A stretch of 64,000 bases of DNA from a bacterium (GTDB lineage: Bacteria; Hinthialibacterota; Hinthialibacteria; Hinthialibacterales; Hinthialibacteraceae). The notes beneath the pieces were generated by a model that ran no database searches, was not told the origin of the DNA, and saw only the letters and a program-made list of their open reading frames with translations. Below are positions 44,012 through 53,447 of this stretch, piece after piece. Location of the stretch: contig WGLV01000050.1 in the NCBI GenBank assembly GCA_016125385.1, forward strand, positions 58,898 to 122,897, in the 5' to 3' direction. The position numbers and the translations under genes are program-made. Position 1 is the stretch's first letter. Every line of letters begins with the position of its first letter.

Positions 44012-45697
44012 ATGAAGTTAACTATTGGAGGAAAGATGGCGCTTGGCTTTGGCGTGGTCATCGGTTTAACGGTGGCGTTATCCGCCTTTACGTATTACAG
44101 CCTGAACAGACTCGCTCAATTGGAACACCTGACGGCGGAGCGTTCGAACGAAGCGTCTCTTGCCATGGAAGCCAGCGGGATGGGGCCGGAACTCTATCAG
44201 ATCATCGCCGACGCGATTATCAATCGCGATTTGGACGAAACAGCGACGAGCTGGAATGAGGTGAAAACCGAGGCGCTGGACGATCTGAAAAACCTTGCCA
44301 GCGTTGCGGATACTCCGGAAGAAATCAATCTCGTTCAAAAAGGGGATACCGCATTGAAAAACGTGATCTCAACGTTTGAAACTCAATTTCTCCCTATTCT
44401 TCAATCGACGGAAGGCATAAATAAGCAAATAACCGATATGGATGACGTCATCGACGAGTATGTCAACGACATTCATACCCCGCTGCTGACGGTCTCCCAA
44501 ATGTTTGAAAAAGCCAGCGAAGACGCGGAAGAGCTATTTGCTGAGGTCCGTCAATCCACGCTTTTCACGATCGCCGTTTTCAGCGTTGTCGTCATTCTGG
44601 CGTCATTACTCATCGCTTGGAGAATCACGCTGATGATCGTACGTCCCATTAAAGAGATTGCTCACGCTACGGAACGCATTGCGGAGGGCGACCTGACGAC
44701 GGAAATCAACATTGATTCCAGCGACGAAATCGGCCAGATGGCCGCTCAATTCTCCAGCATGGTCGCTAACCTGCGTAAAGTAATCGCCGGAATCCAGGAA
44801 TCATCGCAACAACTTGCCTCCAGCAGCGAAGAGTTATCATCAGCCGCTCAGAATCTCTCCAACGCCGCCACCGAGCAGGCGTCCAGTCTCGAAGAAACCA
44901 GCGCTTCCATTGAAGAACTGACCAGTTCCATCGATCAGAACGCGGAAAACTCGAGCCAGGCGAATTCCGTTACCTCAAGCGCCGTCGGTGAAGCCGATCG
45001 GGGCGGACAAGCCGTCATGGAAACGGTCGTCGCCATGAAAAAGATCGCCGAGCAGATCGGCATCATCAATGACATCGCCGATCAGACCAATCTGCTGGCG
45101 CTTAACGCCGCGATCGAAGCGGCTCGCGCCGGCGAAATGGGTAAGGGATTCGCTGTGGTGGCGGTTGAGGTCAGAAAACTGGCGGAAAGAAGTCAACATG
45201 CCGCGAAAGAGATTAATGAACTGGCGGTCAGCAGCGTAAAAAAGGCGGAAGACGCGGGCGGAATGATTCAACGCGTGGTTCCCGCCATTCAGGAAGCCTC
45301 GCGCCTGGTTCAGGAGATCGCGGCCGCGTCAGAAGAACAGGCGGGCGGGTCTGAACAGATTCGAACGGCGCTGGGACAACTCGATCAGGTCACTCAGCAG
45401 AACTCGAGCTCATCCGAAGAAATCTCATCATCCAGTGAAGAACTGGCTGAACAGGCCCAGATGCTTCAGGAGATGATCGCGCAATTCAAAATCTCCAATC
45501 AGCCTGATAATAAACGGTTCCAATCCAAAACAGCGTCTCCGGCGCGCGGCGGGTATACAACCAACGCCAGTTTCAAAACCGGATCATCAACGGATACCCA
45601 CGCGTCCAGGTTGAGACCGTATCTCGACGAGGATGACCACTCCGTCAAGCGATTCGAAGTAACCCAGAACGGGCGCGATGAATTTGAGGAGTTTTAA
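44012..45697 (+). CDS. Methyl-accepting chemotaxis protein
   Basis: 561 residues from the ATG at 44012 (AGGGAG upstream). Membrane helix 1 (about 10-30), a four-helix ligand domain of about 155 residues, helix 2 ([19 protein letters not shown], about 188-206), a HAMP domain, and a cytoplasmic signalling rod whose tip reads [24 protein letters not shown], contacting CheA/CheW. Glu/Gln pairs flank the tip as methylation sites. The C-terminus ends EFEEF after a flexible linker, matching the CheR/CheB tether pattern x-[FWYH]-x-x-[FWYH]. Its ligand is unknown; a sugar is plausible because of the neighbours. Confidence 0.95.
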   Translation: MKLTIGGKMALGFGVVIGLTVALSAFTYYSLNRLAQLEHLTAERSNEASLAMEASGMGPELYQIIADAIINRDLDETATSWNEVKTEALDDLKNLASVADTPEEINLVQKGDTALKNVISTFETQFLPILQSTEGINKQITDMDDVIDEYVNDIHTPLLTVSQMFEKASEDAEELFAEVRQSTLFTIAVFSVVVILASLLIAWRITLMIVRPIKEIAHATERIAEGDLTTEINIDSSDEIGQMAAQFSSMVANLRKVIAGIQESSQQLASSSEELSSAAQNLSNAATEQASSLEETSASIEELTSSIDQNAENSSQANSVTSSAVGEADRGGQAVMETVVAMKKIAEQIGIINDIADQTNLLALNAAIEAARAGEMGKGFAVVAVEVRKLAERSQHAAKEINELAVSSVKKAEDAGGMIQRVVPAIQEASRLVQEIAAASEEQAGGSEQIRTALGQLDQVTQQNSSSSEEISSSSEELAEQAQMLQEMIAQFKISNQPDNKRFQSKTASPARGGYTTNASFKTGSSTDTHASRLRPYLDEDDHSVKRFEVTQNGRDEFEEF

Positions 45698-45748
45698 TAC
45701 AAGAAGTCAGTATTCTCAAAAATGAAGTGTTTGATGAATGCGCATCAT

Positions 45749-45779
45749 CCCGTGAATTGAGTACAATTCACGGGATTTT
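45749..45779 (+). terminator. Terminator after the chemoreceptor
   Basis: An 11-bp perfect stem (45749-45759 with 45764-45774), four-base loop, then ATTTTTG. Confidence 0.88.
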
Positions 45780-45952
45780 TGTTTATAAAAAGCATTTTTG
45801 ATGACCAACCTGATCGATCGATTCAGTGATTATTTTTTGGTGATTTATTTTTTACCATACTACTGCTTATCGATTTACATTGATTCGCTCCCGCCTTACT
45901 GTTAACTTACATACAAACATATGCTCACATCCACATGCCAAGGTTATCCATC

Positions 45953-46540
45953 ATGAACAGGCGCATCAAAACCGGTTTTACGTTGATTGAACTCCTCATT
46001 GTGGTCGCGATAATCGGCATCCTCGCCGCCATCGCCGTGCCGAATTTTCTCAACGCTCAGATCAAGGCGAAAATCGCCCGCGTCCATGCGGACGTTCGTG
46101 GCCTGTCTACCGCGATCGAGATGTATTCACTCGACCATAATTCCTACCCGTGGTTCAATGGGTATGGGTACCCCGCGCAATACAATGCGATTTCATACAG
46201 GTTAATTCCGCTGACCACTCCGGTCTCGTATTGCGACCTGAGCGTTTGCGATCCATTTCTGGAGTTGCAGGGAGCAGAGGGATACGAAGACGAGATGTTG
46301 CGCGAATCGTACAATTACCGGAATTATCAATGTTTTTCGGAAGCCTATCACTGGAACGTCTACGCTTTGAACAGCCTCGGGCCCGACCGCATCGCGAACA
46401 AAGGGCTTCAGGTTGAGCCGTGGGCGCGAGGGATGGTCGCGCCGGAAACGGTGACGATCTATCAGTCGAGTAATGGATTGATCAGCGCTGGAGACATGCC
46501 TCATACCGGCGGAGACACGCGCTACCGGAATCCAGATTAA
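45953..46540 (+). CDS. Type II pseudopilin, copy 3
   Basis: 195 residues from the ATG at 45953. Prepilin signal TGFTLIELLIVVAIIGILAAIAVPNF and the shared NAQIKAKIARVHADVRGLSTAIEMYSLDHNSYPW helix. The remaining domain (about 70-195) differs from copies 1 and 2, ending GGDTRYRNPD, and is rich in Tyr and Asn. AAGG lies upstream. It lies between the chemoreceptor terminator and the phosphoesterase gene. As with the other copies, no assembly genes are adjacent. Confidence 0.88.
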   Translation: MNRRIKTGFTLIELLIVVAIIGILAAIAVPNFLNAQIKAKIARVHADVRGLSTAIEMYSLDHNSYPWFNGYGYPAQYNAISYRLIPLTTPVSYCDLSVCDPFLELQGAEGYEDEMLRESYNYRNYQCFSEAYHWNVYALNSLGPDRIANKGLQVEPWARGMVAPETVTIYQSSNGLISAGDMPHTGGDTRYRNPD

Positions 46541-46607
46541 CACGCCTCACGTCTCAAACGTGCTACGATACCTTCCTGTTCATTCGACGCGACAGGGAGG
46601 GAACGCC

Positions 46608-47477
46608 ATGAAGATCAATCGCCGCCGCTTTTGTTTGTATTCAACCGCTCTATTGAGCCTGCCCACCCGCTGGGCCGGCGCGGCGGCGTCCTGCCGCATT
46701 GGAATCGTCACTGACCCGCATTACGCCGACGTCGATACGCGAGGGACGCGGCACTACCGCGATTCGCTGGAGAAAATGATCGAATGCGTCGATGAACTGA
46801 ACGCGCAAGGAGCTGAGTTTCTCGTTGAGATCGGCGACCTGAAAGATCAGGACGACAAACCCGATGAAAAAGCGACGCTGGCATACCTGACACGGATCGA
46901 AACCATGCTGGCGAAATTCCAGGGCCCCCGCTATCACGTGCTGGGCAACCACGACATGGACAGCCTATCGAAAGAGCAGTTCATGAGCCGAATTGAAAAC
47001 TCGGGAATCGAAGGCGCGCGAACCTATTATTCATTCGATCGGAACGGAATGCATTTCATCATTCTCGACGCAACGTTCAACGGCGATGGAACGCCCTACG
47101 ATCGCGGAAATTTTAAATGGACTGACGCGAATATTCCGACGGAAGAATTAAACTGGCTGCGCGAGGATCTCCAGTCATCCGACTCGCCCGCAATCGTATT
47201 CGTCCATCAATTGCTTGACGGTGAGGGCGACGTCTATATCAATAACGCTGCGGAGGTTCGGGAGATTCTGGAAGAATCGGGTAAAACGCTGGCCGTCTTT
47301 CAGGGCCACCATCATCCCGGCCAGTACAACCGGATCAACGGGATTCATTACTACACGCTGAAGGGCATGGTCGAAGGCGCCGGGCGGGAAAACAATTCCT
47401 TCGCCATTGTTGAAATCAATCCGGACAAGATCATCGTGAAGGGGTACAAACGCGCCGTCTCCGCTGAATGGGCCTAG
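46608..47477 (+). CDS. Exported metallophosphoesterase (calcineurin-like)
   Basis: 289 residues from the ATG at 46608 (AGGGAGG upstream). The leader NRRRFCLYSTALLSLP has a twin-arginine-like motif, so Tat export is likely. All dimetal motifs are visible: TDPHYAD (D-x-H), VEIGDLKD (GD), VLGNHDM (GNHD), FVHQ and GHHHPGQ (GHxH-like). The enzyme hydrolyses phosphomono- or diesters; the substrate cannot be deduced. It is followed by a strong terminator. Confidence 0.9.
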   Translation: MKINRRRFCLYSTALLSLPTRWAGAAASCRIGIVTDPHYADVDTRGTRHYRDSLEKMIECVDELNAQGAEFLVEIGDLKDQDDKPDEKATLAYLTRIETMLAKFQGPRYHVLGNHDMDSLSKEQFMSRIENSGIEGARTYYSFDRNGMHFIILDATFNGDGTPYDRGNFKWTDANIPTEELNWLREDLQSSDSPAIVFVHQLLDGEGDVYINNAAEVREILEESGKTLAVFQGHHHPGQYNRINGIHYYTLKGMVEGAGRENNSFAIVEINPDKIIVKGYKRAVSAEWA

Positions 47478-47507
47478 TTCGTTTCTCCCGTTTGCTTCAA
47501 AACATGC

Positions 47508-47535
47508 AAGCCGCGAGGTTATCTCGCGGCTTTTT
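47508..47535 (+). terminator. Terminator after the phosphoesterase
   Basis: A 10-bp perfect stem (47508-47517 with 47523-47532), five-base loop, then a TTTTT run. Confidence 0.88.
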
Positions 47536-47602
47536 CATGATTCCATCCTGTGAAACAATGGTAAAAATCAGGCTTATTCAATTAAATTCGACAGGAGCCG
47601 TC

Positions 47603-49456
47603 ATGCACATTCTTCGTTTTGATTTCATTTTCGCCATAGCCATCGGATTCGCGTTTTCACAATCCGTCCATTCGGATGAACTCTCATCGCCCGACGGGAA
47701 TGTGACATTCGAAATCACCTTGGGCGACCAGAATCAGGCGGCCTTTTCTCTTCAATACCATAACCAGACAATTCTTCGCGATTCAAGATTGGGGTTTGAG
47801 CTGAGTGACGGCTCCAACCTCGTCGATCATCTGACGATGACCGCAGGACCTGTTTCAGAAATCAACGAGCCGTGGCGGCCCGTTTATGGGGAGCGTGATA
47901 TGATCCCCAATCACTACCGTCAGGCGCGATTCGACTTCGCCGGGATGCAGGCGCCCGGCCGCCGTTTTTCTCTGGAGGTCCGCGTCTACAACGAAGGCGC
48001 GGCGTTTCGATACACCATCCCGGAACAGGAGGGGATGGACGAATTCGCGTGTAAAAACGAACTGACGGAATTCAGATTTCAGGATGATTTTTTCGCCTAT
48101 GAAGAACACGGAACCGAAGGCGATTACCGGCGTGTTCCCATCACTTCGATCGAGCCAAAATGCGAGACGCCGCTGACGATTGAACTCGGAAGCAATGACG
48201 TAAATAACCGGCGCGTGGCCTGCATCATGGAAGCCCACGTCGAAGATTACCCGCGCATGTGGCTGTCGCGAGGATCATCGGAAGGTCCGAGCCTGAAAGC
48301 GCAACTGGGTGGTCCAGTGAATCGTAAAACGCCGTTCGCAACGCCCTGGCGGTTTATTCTACTCGGAGAACGCCCCGGCGATCTGGCCGAGCGCAGTTAC
48401 ATGATGCACAATCTCAATCCCCCCAACCGCATCGAAGACCCGTCATGGATTCACCCCGGCAAAGCGATCCGCTGTACCCGGCTCGACACCGGAAATGGCA
48501 AAGCATACATCGATTTCGCCGCTGAACATCAGTTGCAATACGTGCATTTCGACGCGGGCTGGTACGGCCCGGAGCGCGACGAGGCCTCCGACCCGCGAAC
48601 GCCGATCGCGGGATTCGACATCCAGACGCTGCTTCAATACGCCGCGTCGAAAAACATCAGCGTCAGCGTGTACGTCAACCGCATCGCATTACACAAGTAT
48701 CTGGATGAGATTCTTCCGTTGTATGAAGAATGGGGTATTAAAGCGATCAAGTTTGGATTCGTCGCCGTGGGCAAGCAGGAAGAAATGAAATGGATTTACG
48801 ACGCCGTCGCCAAAGCGGCGGCGCATCATATCGTCATCGACATACATGACTCATACCGTCCCACCGGGCAGAGCCGGACGTATCCGAACCTGCTTACGCA
48901 GGAAGGCATCCAGGGCAACGAACACATGCCGAAGCCCGAACACAACGTCACCCTGCCTTTCACCCGCTTTCCCGCCGGGGCAGGCGATTATACGGTGTGT
49001 TACTATAACAACCGCATCCGGACGACGCACGCCCATCAACTGGCGGCTTCGGTGGTGTTTTACAGCCCGATGCAGTTCCTTTTCTGGTACGATCATCCCA
49101 GCCAATCGCATGGCGAACCCGAGTTGAAATTTTTCGACGACCTCAAGACGACGTGGGATGAAACGCACGTCATTGATGACCGGATCGGCGATTATGTCTC
49201 TATCGCGCGGCGGAACGGAGATGAGTGGTTTATCGGCGGCATGACGGATGAGAACGCCCGCGCGTTGACGATTCCTTTAAGCTTTCTGAAACCAGGCTCG
49301 CGCTACCGGGCGGAAATTTACCGTGACGACCTGTCGCCAGACGCCAGCGGCACGAAGGTCGCGATCGAACGTAGAGACATCACCAGCGAGGACGTCATCC
49401 AGGCGGACCTCGCCTCGAGCGGCGGTGTCGCGATTCATCTCACGCCGATTCAATAG
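47603..49456 (+). CDS. Secreted glycoside hydrolase family 97
   Basis: 617 residues from the ATG at 47603 (AGGAG upstream), signal peptide. GH97 architecture: N-terminal beta-super-sandwich (about 25-270, SSPDGNVTFEITL...), catalytic barrel (about 280-540) with YVHFDAGWYG, HIVIDIHDSYRPTG, NLLTQEGIQGNEH, and a C-terminal beta domain. At the position where retaining alpha-galactosidases carry the nucleophile Asp (KVDFF-like) this protein reads IKFGFV, while the TQEGIQGNE glutamates used by inverting alpha-glucosidases (SusB type) are kept. So an inverting alpha-glucosidase-like enzyme is more likely. Substrate alpha-glucans or galactosides are inferred from the family. Confidence 0.88.
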   Translation: MHILRFDFIFAIAIGFAFSQSVHSDELSSPDGNVTFEITLGDQNQAAFSLQYHNQTILRDSRLGFELSDGSNLVDHLTMTAGPVSEINEPWRPVYGERDMIPNHYRQARFDFAGMQAPGRRFSLEVRVYNEGAAFRYTIPEQEGMDEFACKNELTEFRFQDDFFAYEEHGTEGDYRRVPITSIEPKCETPLTIELGSNDVNNRRVACIMEAHVEDYPRMWLSRGSSEGPSLKAQLGGPVNRKTPFATPWRFILLGERPGDLAERSYMMHNLNPPNRIEDPSWIHPGKAIRCTRLDTGNGKAYIDFAAEHQLQYVHFDAGWYGPERDEASDPRTPIAGFDIQTLLQYAASKNISVSVYVNRIALHKYLDEILPLYEEWGIKAIKFGFVAVGKQEEMKWIYDAVAKAAAHHIVIDIHDSYRPTGQSRTYPNLLTQEGIQGNEHMPKPEHNVTLPFTRFPAGAGDYTVCYYNNRIRTTHAHQLAASVVFYSPMQFLFWYDHPSQSHGEPELKFFDDLKTTWDETHVIDDRIGDYVSIARRNGDEWFIGGMTDENARALTIPLSFLKPGSRYRAEIYRDDLSPDASGTKVAIERRDITSEDVIQADLASSGGVAIHLTPIQ

Positions 49457-49542
49457 AAAATGTCGTTATGGTGTGATTCAATCATGTCAGCGAGATCACC
49501 TTGAATTGGCTCCGGACACTCATTGAAACAGGGGATTATGCA

Positions 49543-50574
49543 ATGAAAACATTTTCCGCGATATCGCTATTCACGGTGCTGCTATTTACTGTGTTTATTC
49601 CCGCTCATGCCGCGCGTATGGGCGAGAACGCCATTCTAATGGAAGAGATGATTTTCGAGAACGCGCCGTTTCCATCGTGTCACGCCTCCTCCATCGTTGA
49701 AGTCGAGCCGCGCGTATATCTGGCGGCGTGGTTCGGCGGCAAAGGCGAAGGCGACCCCAGCGTGGGCATCTGGATGGCGCGGCGCGATGAAAACGGTTGG
49801 AGCGGCGTCCGCGAAGTCGCCTCGCATTCCGGCGTACCCTGCTGGAACCCGGTTCTTTTCCAAACGCCGGACGGTGAAACGCTGCTGTTCTATAAGGCGG
49901 GGCCGAATCCCCGTGAATGGTCGGGATTGTTGAAACGCTCACACGACGGCGGTATGACGTGGTCCGATGATGAACTGCTGCCGGCGGGCGTATTGGGACC
50001 GATTCGCGCCAAGCCGATACTGCTACATGACGGGACGCTGTTGTGCCCATCGTCGGTCGAGAGCTGGCAGACTTGGGCGTGCTGGATGGAGATGACGAAG
50101 GATTTCGGCAAGACGTGGGAAAAGCATGGCCCGATCTTCGTTCCCGATCAACTCAACGGGATCATTCAACCAACCGTGTTCGTGGCGGATGACGGCTCGT
50201 TGAAGATGTTTTGCCGATCGAGAGGCATCGGTCATATTTGCGCATCGTCTTCAACCGATGGAGGCAAGACATGGGCGCCGGCTCATCCCATTGAATTGCC
50301 CAACCCAAGCGCGGGCATTGATTGCGTCAAAATGAGCGACGGGCGCGCGGTGATGATTTATAACCACACGACCCGGGGCCGCCATAACCTGAGCCTCGCG
50401 GTATCCAGCGACGATGGAAACACGTGGAAGCAATGTGTGGTGCTGGAAGACCAACCCGGCGAGTATTCGTATCCCGCGATGATCCAGGGAAGCGACGGCA
50501 AGCTGCACGCGACGTATACCTACCGGCGCGAGCGGATCAAACACGTTGTCGTCGACCCACGCTCGATTCAATAG
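49543..50574 (+). CDS. Secreted sialidase-fold (Asp-box) protein
   Basis: 343 residues from the ATG at 49543 (AGGGG upstream), signal peptide ending AHAA. At least three Asp-boxes: SHDGGMTWS, STDGGKTWA, SSDDGNTWK. The N-terminal block PSCHASSIVEVEPRVYLAAWFGGKGEGDP matches the COG4692 group of predicted neuraminidases, common next to GH and sugar-uptake genes. The canonical YRIP arginine is absent. It lies 86 bases after the GH97 gene in the same direction, so the two may be co-transcribed. Activity is uncertain. Confidence 0.8.
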   Translation: MKTFSAISLFTVLLFTVFIPAHAARMGENAILMEEMIFENAPFPSCHASSIVEVEPRVYLAAWFGGKGEGDPSVGIWMARRDENGWSGVREVASHSGVPCWNPVLFQTPDGETLLFYKAGPNPREWSGLLKRSHDGGMTWSDDELLPAGVLGPIRAKPILLHDGTLLCPSSVESWQTWACWMEMTKDFGKTWEKHGPIFVPDQLNGIIQPTVFVADDGSLKMFCRSRGIGHICASSSTDGGKTWAPAHPIELPNPSAGIDCVKMSDGRAVMIYNHTTRGRHNLSLAVSSDDGNTWKQCVVLEDQPGEYSYPAMIQGSDGKLHATYTYRRERIKHVVVDPRSIQ

Positions 50575-50629
50575 ACGCCAAACTCTTGTTCAGGTTGAAC
50601 GAACCGAAAATTGAGTTTTTTCATTCAAG

Positions 50630-51892
50630 TCACGTATCTGGATGAATCCCGGCGCGGCAGGGGATATACAGCGAGCCGCGCAGTCCATATCCCTTCGCGC
50701 CGGGTTTTACCATGAACGGACACATTTCGAGACGAAGATCAAGCCCTTCATAAAAATTAAAATTCGACCCCGGTCCTTCTTCTCGTTGGGTAAAGCCTAC
50801 GTTCAGACTATACGCTCCCGCCAACAGGTTCAGAGAGTCGAAAGTGAAGACCGTTTTACCTTCCCCCTGAATGGAAGAGACGTCTCCCACAGTGACATCG
50901 GTGGCGACGGTGGCGAGTTCACGGCCTTCATCGTCCATGATAGCGACGCCAAAGATGGGATATGCAATCGGGGTTGGGCATTTCCACGTCAGTTCAATGG
51001 TCACCGTTTCGCCGGTTTCAAAGACATAGCGCTCGCCATCGGCGGCGCTCATACGAACATCGGTCACATGCGCGTCGAAGCGCCCGAAACGGTTACGCCG
51101 CATGATCTCGGCGGAGGGCGATTCGCCGCGCTTTCGCGCCTGTTCGAACTGATGTTGTTTGTACAACGTAACCATTTCATACGGGCGGCCGTCACCCAGC
51201 AGAACGCCCTGATTCAGCACCAGCGCGCGATCGCACAATGACACAATCGCGTCCAGATCGTGTGAGACGACGAAAATGGTTTTGCCCGAATTGCGTAACT
51301 GGCGCACGTGGTCTTTGCATTTACGCTGAAAACTCTGATCGCCCACCGCGAGAATCTCATCGATCAGCAGTACGTCAGGGTTCACGAACACGCCGATCGC
51401 GAATCCCAGACGCAGATACATGCCCGACGAATAATGCTTGACCGGCGAATCGATGAATTCATGCAGTTCGCTGAACGCGATAATGTCGTCTATGCGTTCG
51501 GTCAAAACATTTCGGGGGATGCCAAGCAGAGAGCCCGAAAGATACACGTTTTCACGGCCCGTCATGTCGGGGTGAAAGCCAACGCCTACTTCAAGCAGGC
51601 TGGAGACGGTTCCTCGCACGTCTACTTCGCCTGTACTGGGCGTCGTGATGCCGGCGATGAGCTTGAGCAGCGTGCTCTTTCCGGAACCGTTATCGCCGAT
51701 CAGTCCGACGATCTCGCCGGGGTGCACGTCAAACGAAACGCCGCGCAACGCATGAATAACGCGCTCGGAACGCTGAACGCGCCCGGCGCGTAGAACGGTC
51801 TCCTTGAAAGTCGATTGACGTTCAGCGGAAAGGATATACTGTTTGCCGGCGTCGCGGCACGACACCACGGCTTCGGCGTTGGCGACGCTCAT
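50630..51892 (-). CDS. ABC ATPase for polysaccharide export, Wzt type
   Basis: 420 residues from the ATG at 51892, overlapping the argH stop by four bases (ATGA). The nucleotide-binding domain has Walker A GDNGSGKST, YSSGMYLRLGFA signature, DVLLIDEILAVGD and VSHD, with the ALRGVSFDVHPGEIVGLIG start typical of the teichoic acid/O-antigen group. The C-terminal 160 residues are a Wzt_C-like beta-sandwich that would recognise the glycan to be exported. The permease partner (Wzm) is not in the window. Polymer export across the inner membrane is the expected role. Confidence 0.9.
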   Translation of the reverse strand: MSVANAEAVVSCRDAGKQYILSAERQSTFKETVLRAGRVQRSERVIHALRGVSFDVHPGEIVGLIGDNGSGKSTLLKLIAGITTPSTGEVDVRGTVSSLLEVGVGFHPDMTGRENVYLSGSLLGIPRNVLTERIDDIIAFSELHEFIDSPVKHYSSGMYLRLGFAIGVFVNPDVLLIDEILAVGDQSFQRKCKDHVRQLRNSGKTIFVVSHDLDAIVSLCDRALVLNQGVLLGDGRPYEMVTLYKQHQFEQARKRGESPSAEIMRRNRFGRFDAHVTDVRMSAADGERYVFETGETVTIELTWKCPTPIAYPIFGVAIMDDEGRELATVATDVTVGDVSSIQGEGKTVFTFDSLNLLAGAYSLNVGFTQREEGPGSNFNFYEGLDLRLEMCPFMVKPGAKGYGLRGSLYIPCRAGIHPDT

Positions 51893-53376
51893 TTCATCCA
51901 CTCGCCACTAAGACAATAACGCCGCGCGGTATCGAGCCGTTTGCGTTCGGCGCCGAGCCAGGCGCGATTCGTCTTCAGTTGGCGCGACATTTTTTTCGCG
52001 TGGCTTTTAACCCGCTTGGGATGCGGCGCGCCCGCGTGATCGCGTTGCATAACGCATCGCACCGGATCGGCGAGCGCCTTGAATTCGGATTCGCTCAACG
52101 GCTTCAGCCCCGCCTCGCTCAACACCGCGTTCAAGCCATCCATAGTGAAGCGGTCGCCCGATTCTCGGCCGACCGCTTCCGACATCAGTTTATAGGTTTT
52201 GCGAAATGGAATCGCACGGGTTTGGGCCAGCGCGTCGGCGACGTCGACGGCGTTGAGAAAGCCACGTTCCGCCGCCTCGCGCATCCGGTCTTCACGAACC
52301 GTCAGCCCTGATACGACTTCCGCGAGAATCGCGGCGGCGCCGCTCGCCTCGCGCACCGCGTCCATGAACAGGTATTTCGTCCACTGAGCGTCTTTGTTAT
52401 ACCCGAAAAAATTGGATAGATTGGTGGAAAGCAGCGATACGCCGTATCCGGTCACGGCGCTCGCCTTGGCCTTGATCGCTTCAGCGAAATCGGGGTTGCG
52501 TTTCTGCGGCATGATCGAACTGCCGGTGGTGAAGCTGGAGGGCAGCCCCAAAAAACCAAACTCGTCCGTGGAAAAGAGAATTAGCCCCTGCGACATCGCC
52601 GAGAGCCGTTTGAATGACAGAGCCATCGCCTGCACGATCTCGGTTTCCGCCTCGCCGCGCGAATCGACCGCGTCGAGGGTGTTTTCACGCGGGGCGTCAA
52701 AGCCCAGCAGGCGCGCGGTCAGCGCGCGATCGAGCGGCCAGGTGGTTCCATACGACGCGGCGGCGCCAAGCGGACATTGATTGACGCGGGCGTACAACGC
52801 GCGATAACGTTCCACGTCGCGCAACACGCCCTGCGCATAGGCCGCGCACCAGTGCCCCCATGTGGTGATGGTCGCCTTGCGATGATGAGTGTATCCCGGC
52901 ATGACGGCGCCGGCGTATGTCTGGGCGGAATGGATCAGGGCGGCGGCCAGAGCGGTCAGTTCAGTGCATAACATGAGAATGACTTCACGGGCGTATTGCG
53001 CCATGTCGGCCGCGACCTGATCGTTGCGGCTGCGGCCGCTGTGCAGACGCCCGCCGATTTCTTCACCGCATTGTTCTGTCAGCCACGATTCGATGTTGAT
53101 GTGAACGTCTTCCAGAGCGGGGTCGAGTTTCCACGCGCCCGCGCGCCATTGAGATTCCAGCTCGCGCAGCGCTTTGAGAAGGCGCTTGATCTGCGCGTTG
53201 GTGTATACGCCGATACGCAACAGCCCGGCGGCGTGCGCGGCGTTAGTCCATACATCACAGGGGACGAGATCGTGATCGGCTTCACGAACGGCGACCACGT
53301 CGCGCCCGGCTGAAAACGCCACGAAGGCTTCACGCGCGGCGCCTTTGGAATCGCTATGCCAGATTGGTTTCGCCAT
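51889..53376 (-). CDS. argH: Argininosuccinate lyase
   Basis: 495 residues. It splits argininosuccinate into arginine and fumarate in the last step of arginine synthesis. Fumarase/aspartase-superfamily signature GSSIMPQKRNPD near 285, the catalytic loop's SGRSRNDQVAAD near 116, and PGYTHHRKATITTW near 158 (PGYTH-x-Q usual; here R-K follows). Somewhat longer than the typical 460 because of the basic C-terminal tail (HPKRVKSHAKKMSRQLKTNR). argG is not adjacent. It is translationally coupled to the Wzt-like ATPase downstream. Confidence 0.95.
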   Translation of the reverse strand: MAKPIWHSDSKGAAREAFVAFSAGRDVVAVREADHDLVPCDVWTNAAHAAGLLRIGVYTNAQIKRLLKALRELESQWRAGAWKLDPALEDVHINIESWLTEQCGEEIGGRLHSGRSRNDQVAADMAQYAREVILMLCTELTALAAALIHSAQTYAGAVMPGYTHHRKATITTWGHWCAAYAQGVLRDVERYRALYARVNQCPLGAAASYGTTWPLDRALTARLLGFDAPRENTLDAVDSRGEAETEIVQAMALSFKRLSAMSQGLILFSTDEFGFLGLPSSFTTGSSIMPQKRNPDFAEAIKAKASAVTGYGVSLLSTNLSNFFGYNKDAQWTKYLFMDAVREASGAAAILAEVVSGLTVREDRMREAAERGFLNAVDVADALAQTRAIPFRKTYKLMSEAVGRESGDRFTMDGLNAVLSEAGLKPLSESEFKALADPVRCVMQRDHAGAPHPKRVKSHAKKMSRQLKTNRAWLGAERKRLDTARRYCLSGEWMK

Positions 53377-53447
53377 CGGTTATATTCCCGTGCAGTCGTT
53401 TGATTTCAGTATAGAAGCATACGCGCCTGACGCGGAGAAGCGAGGCG

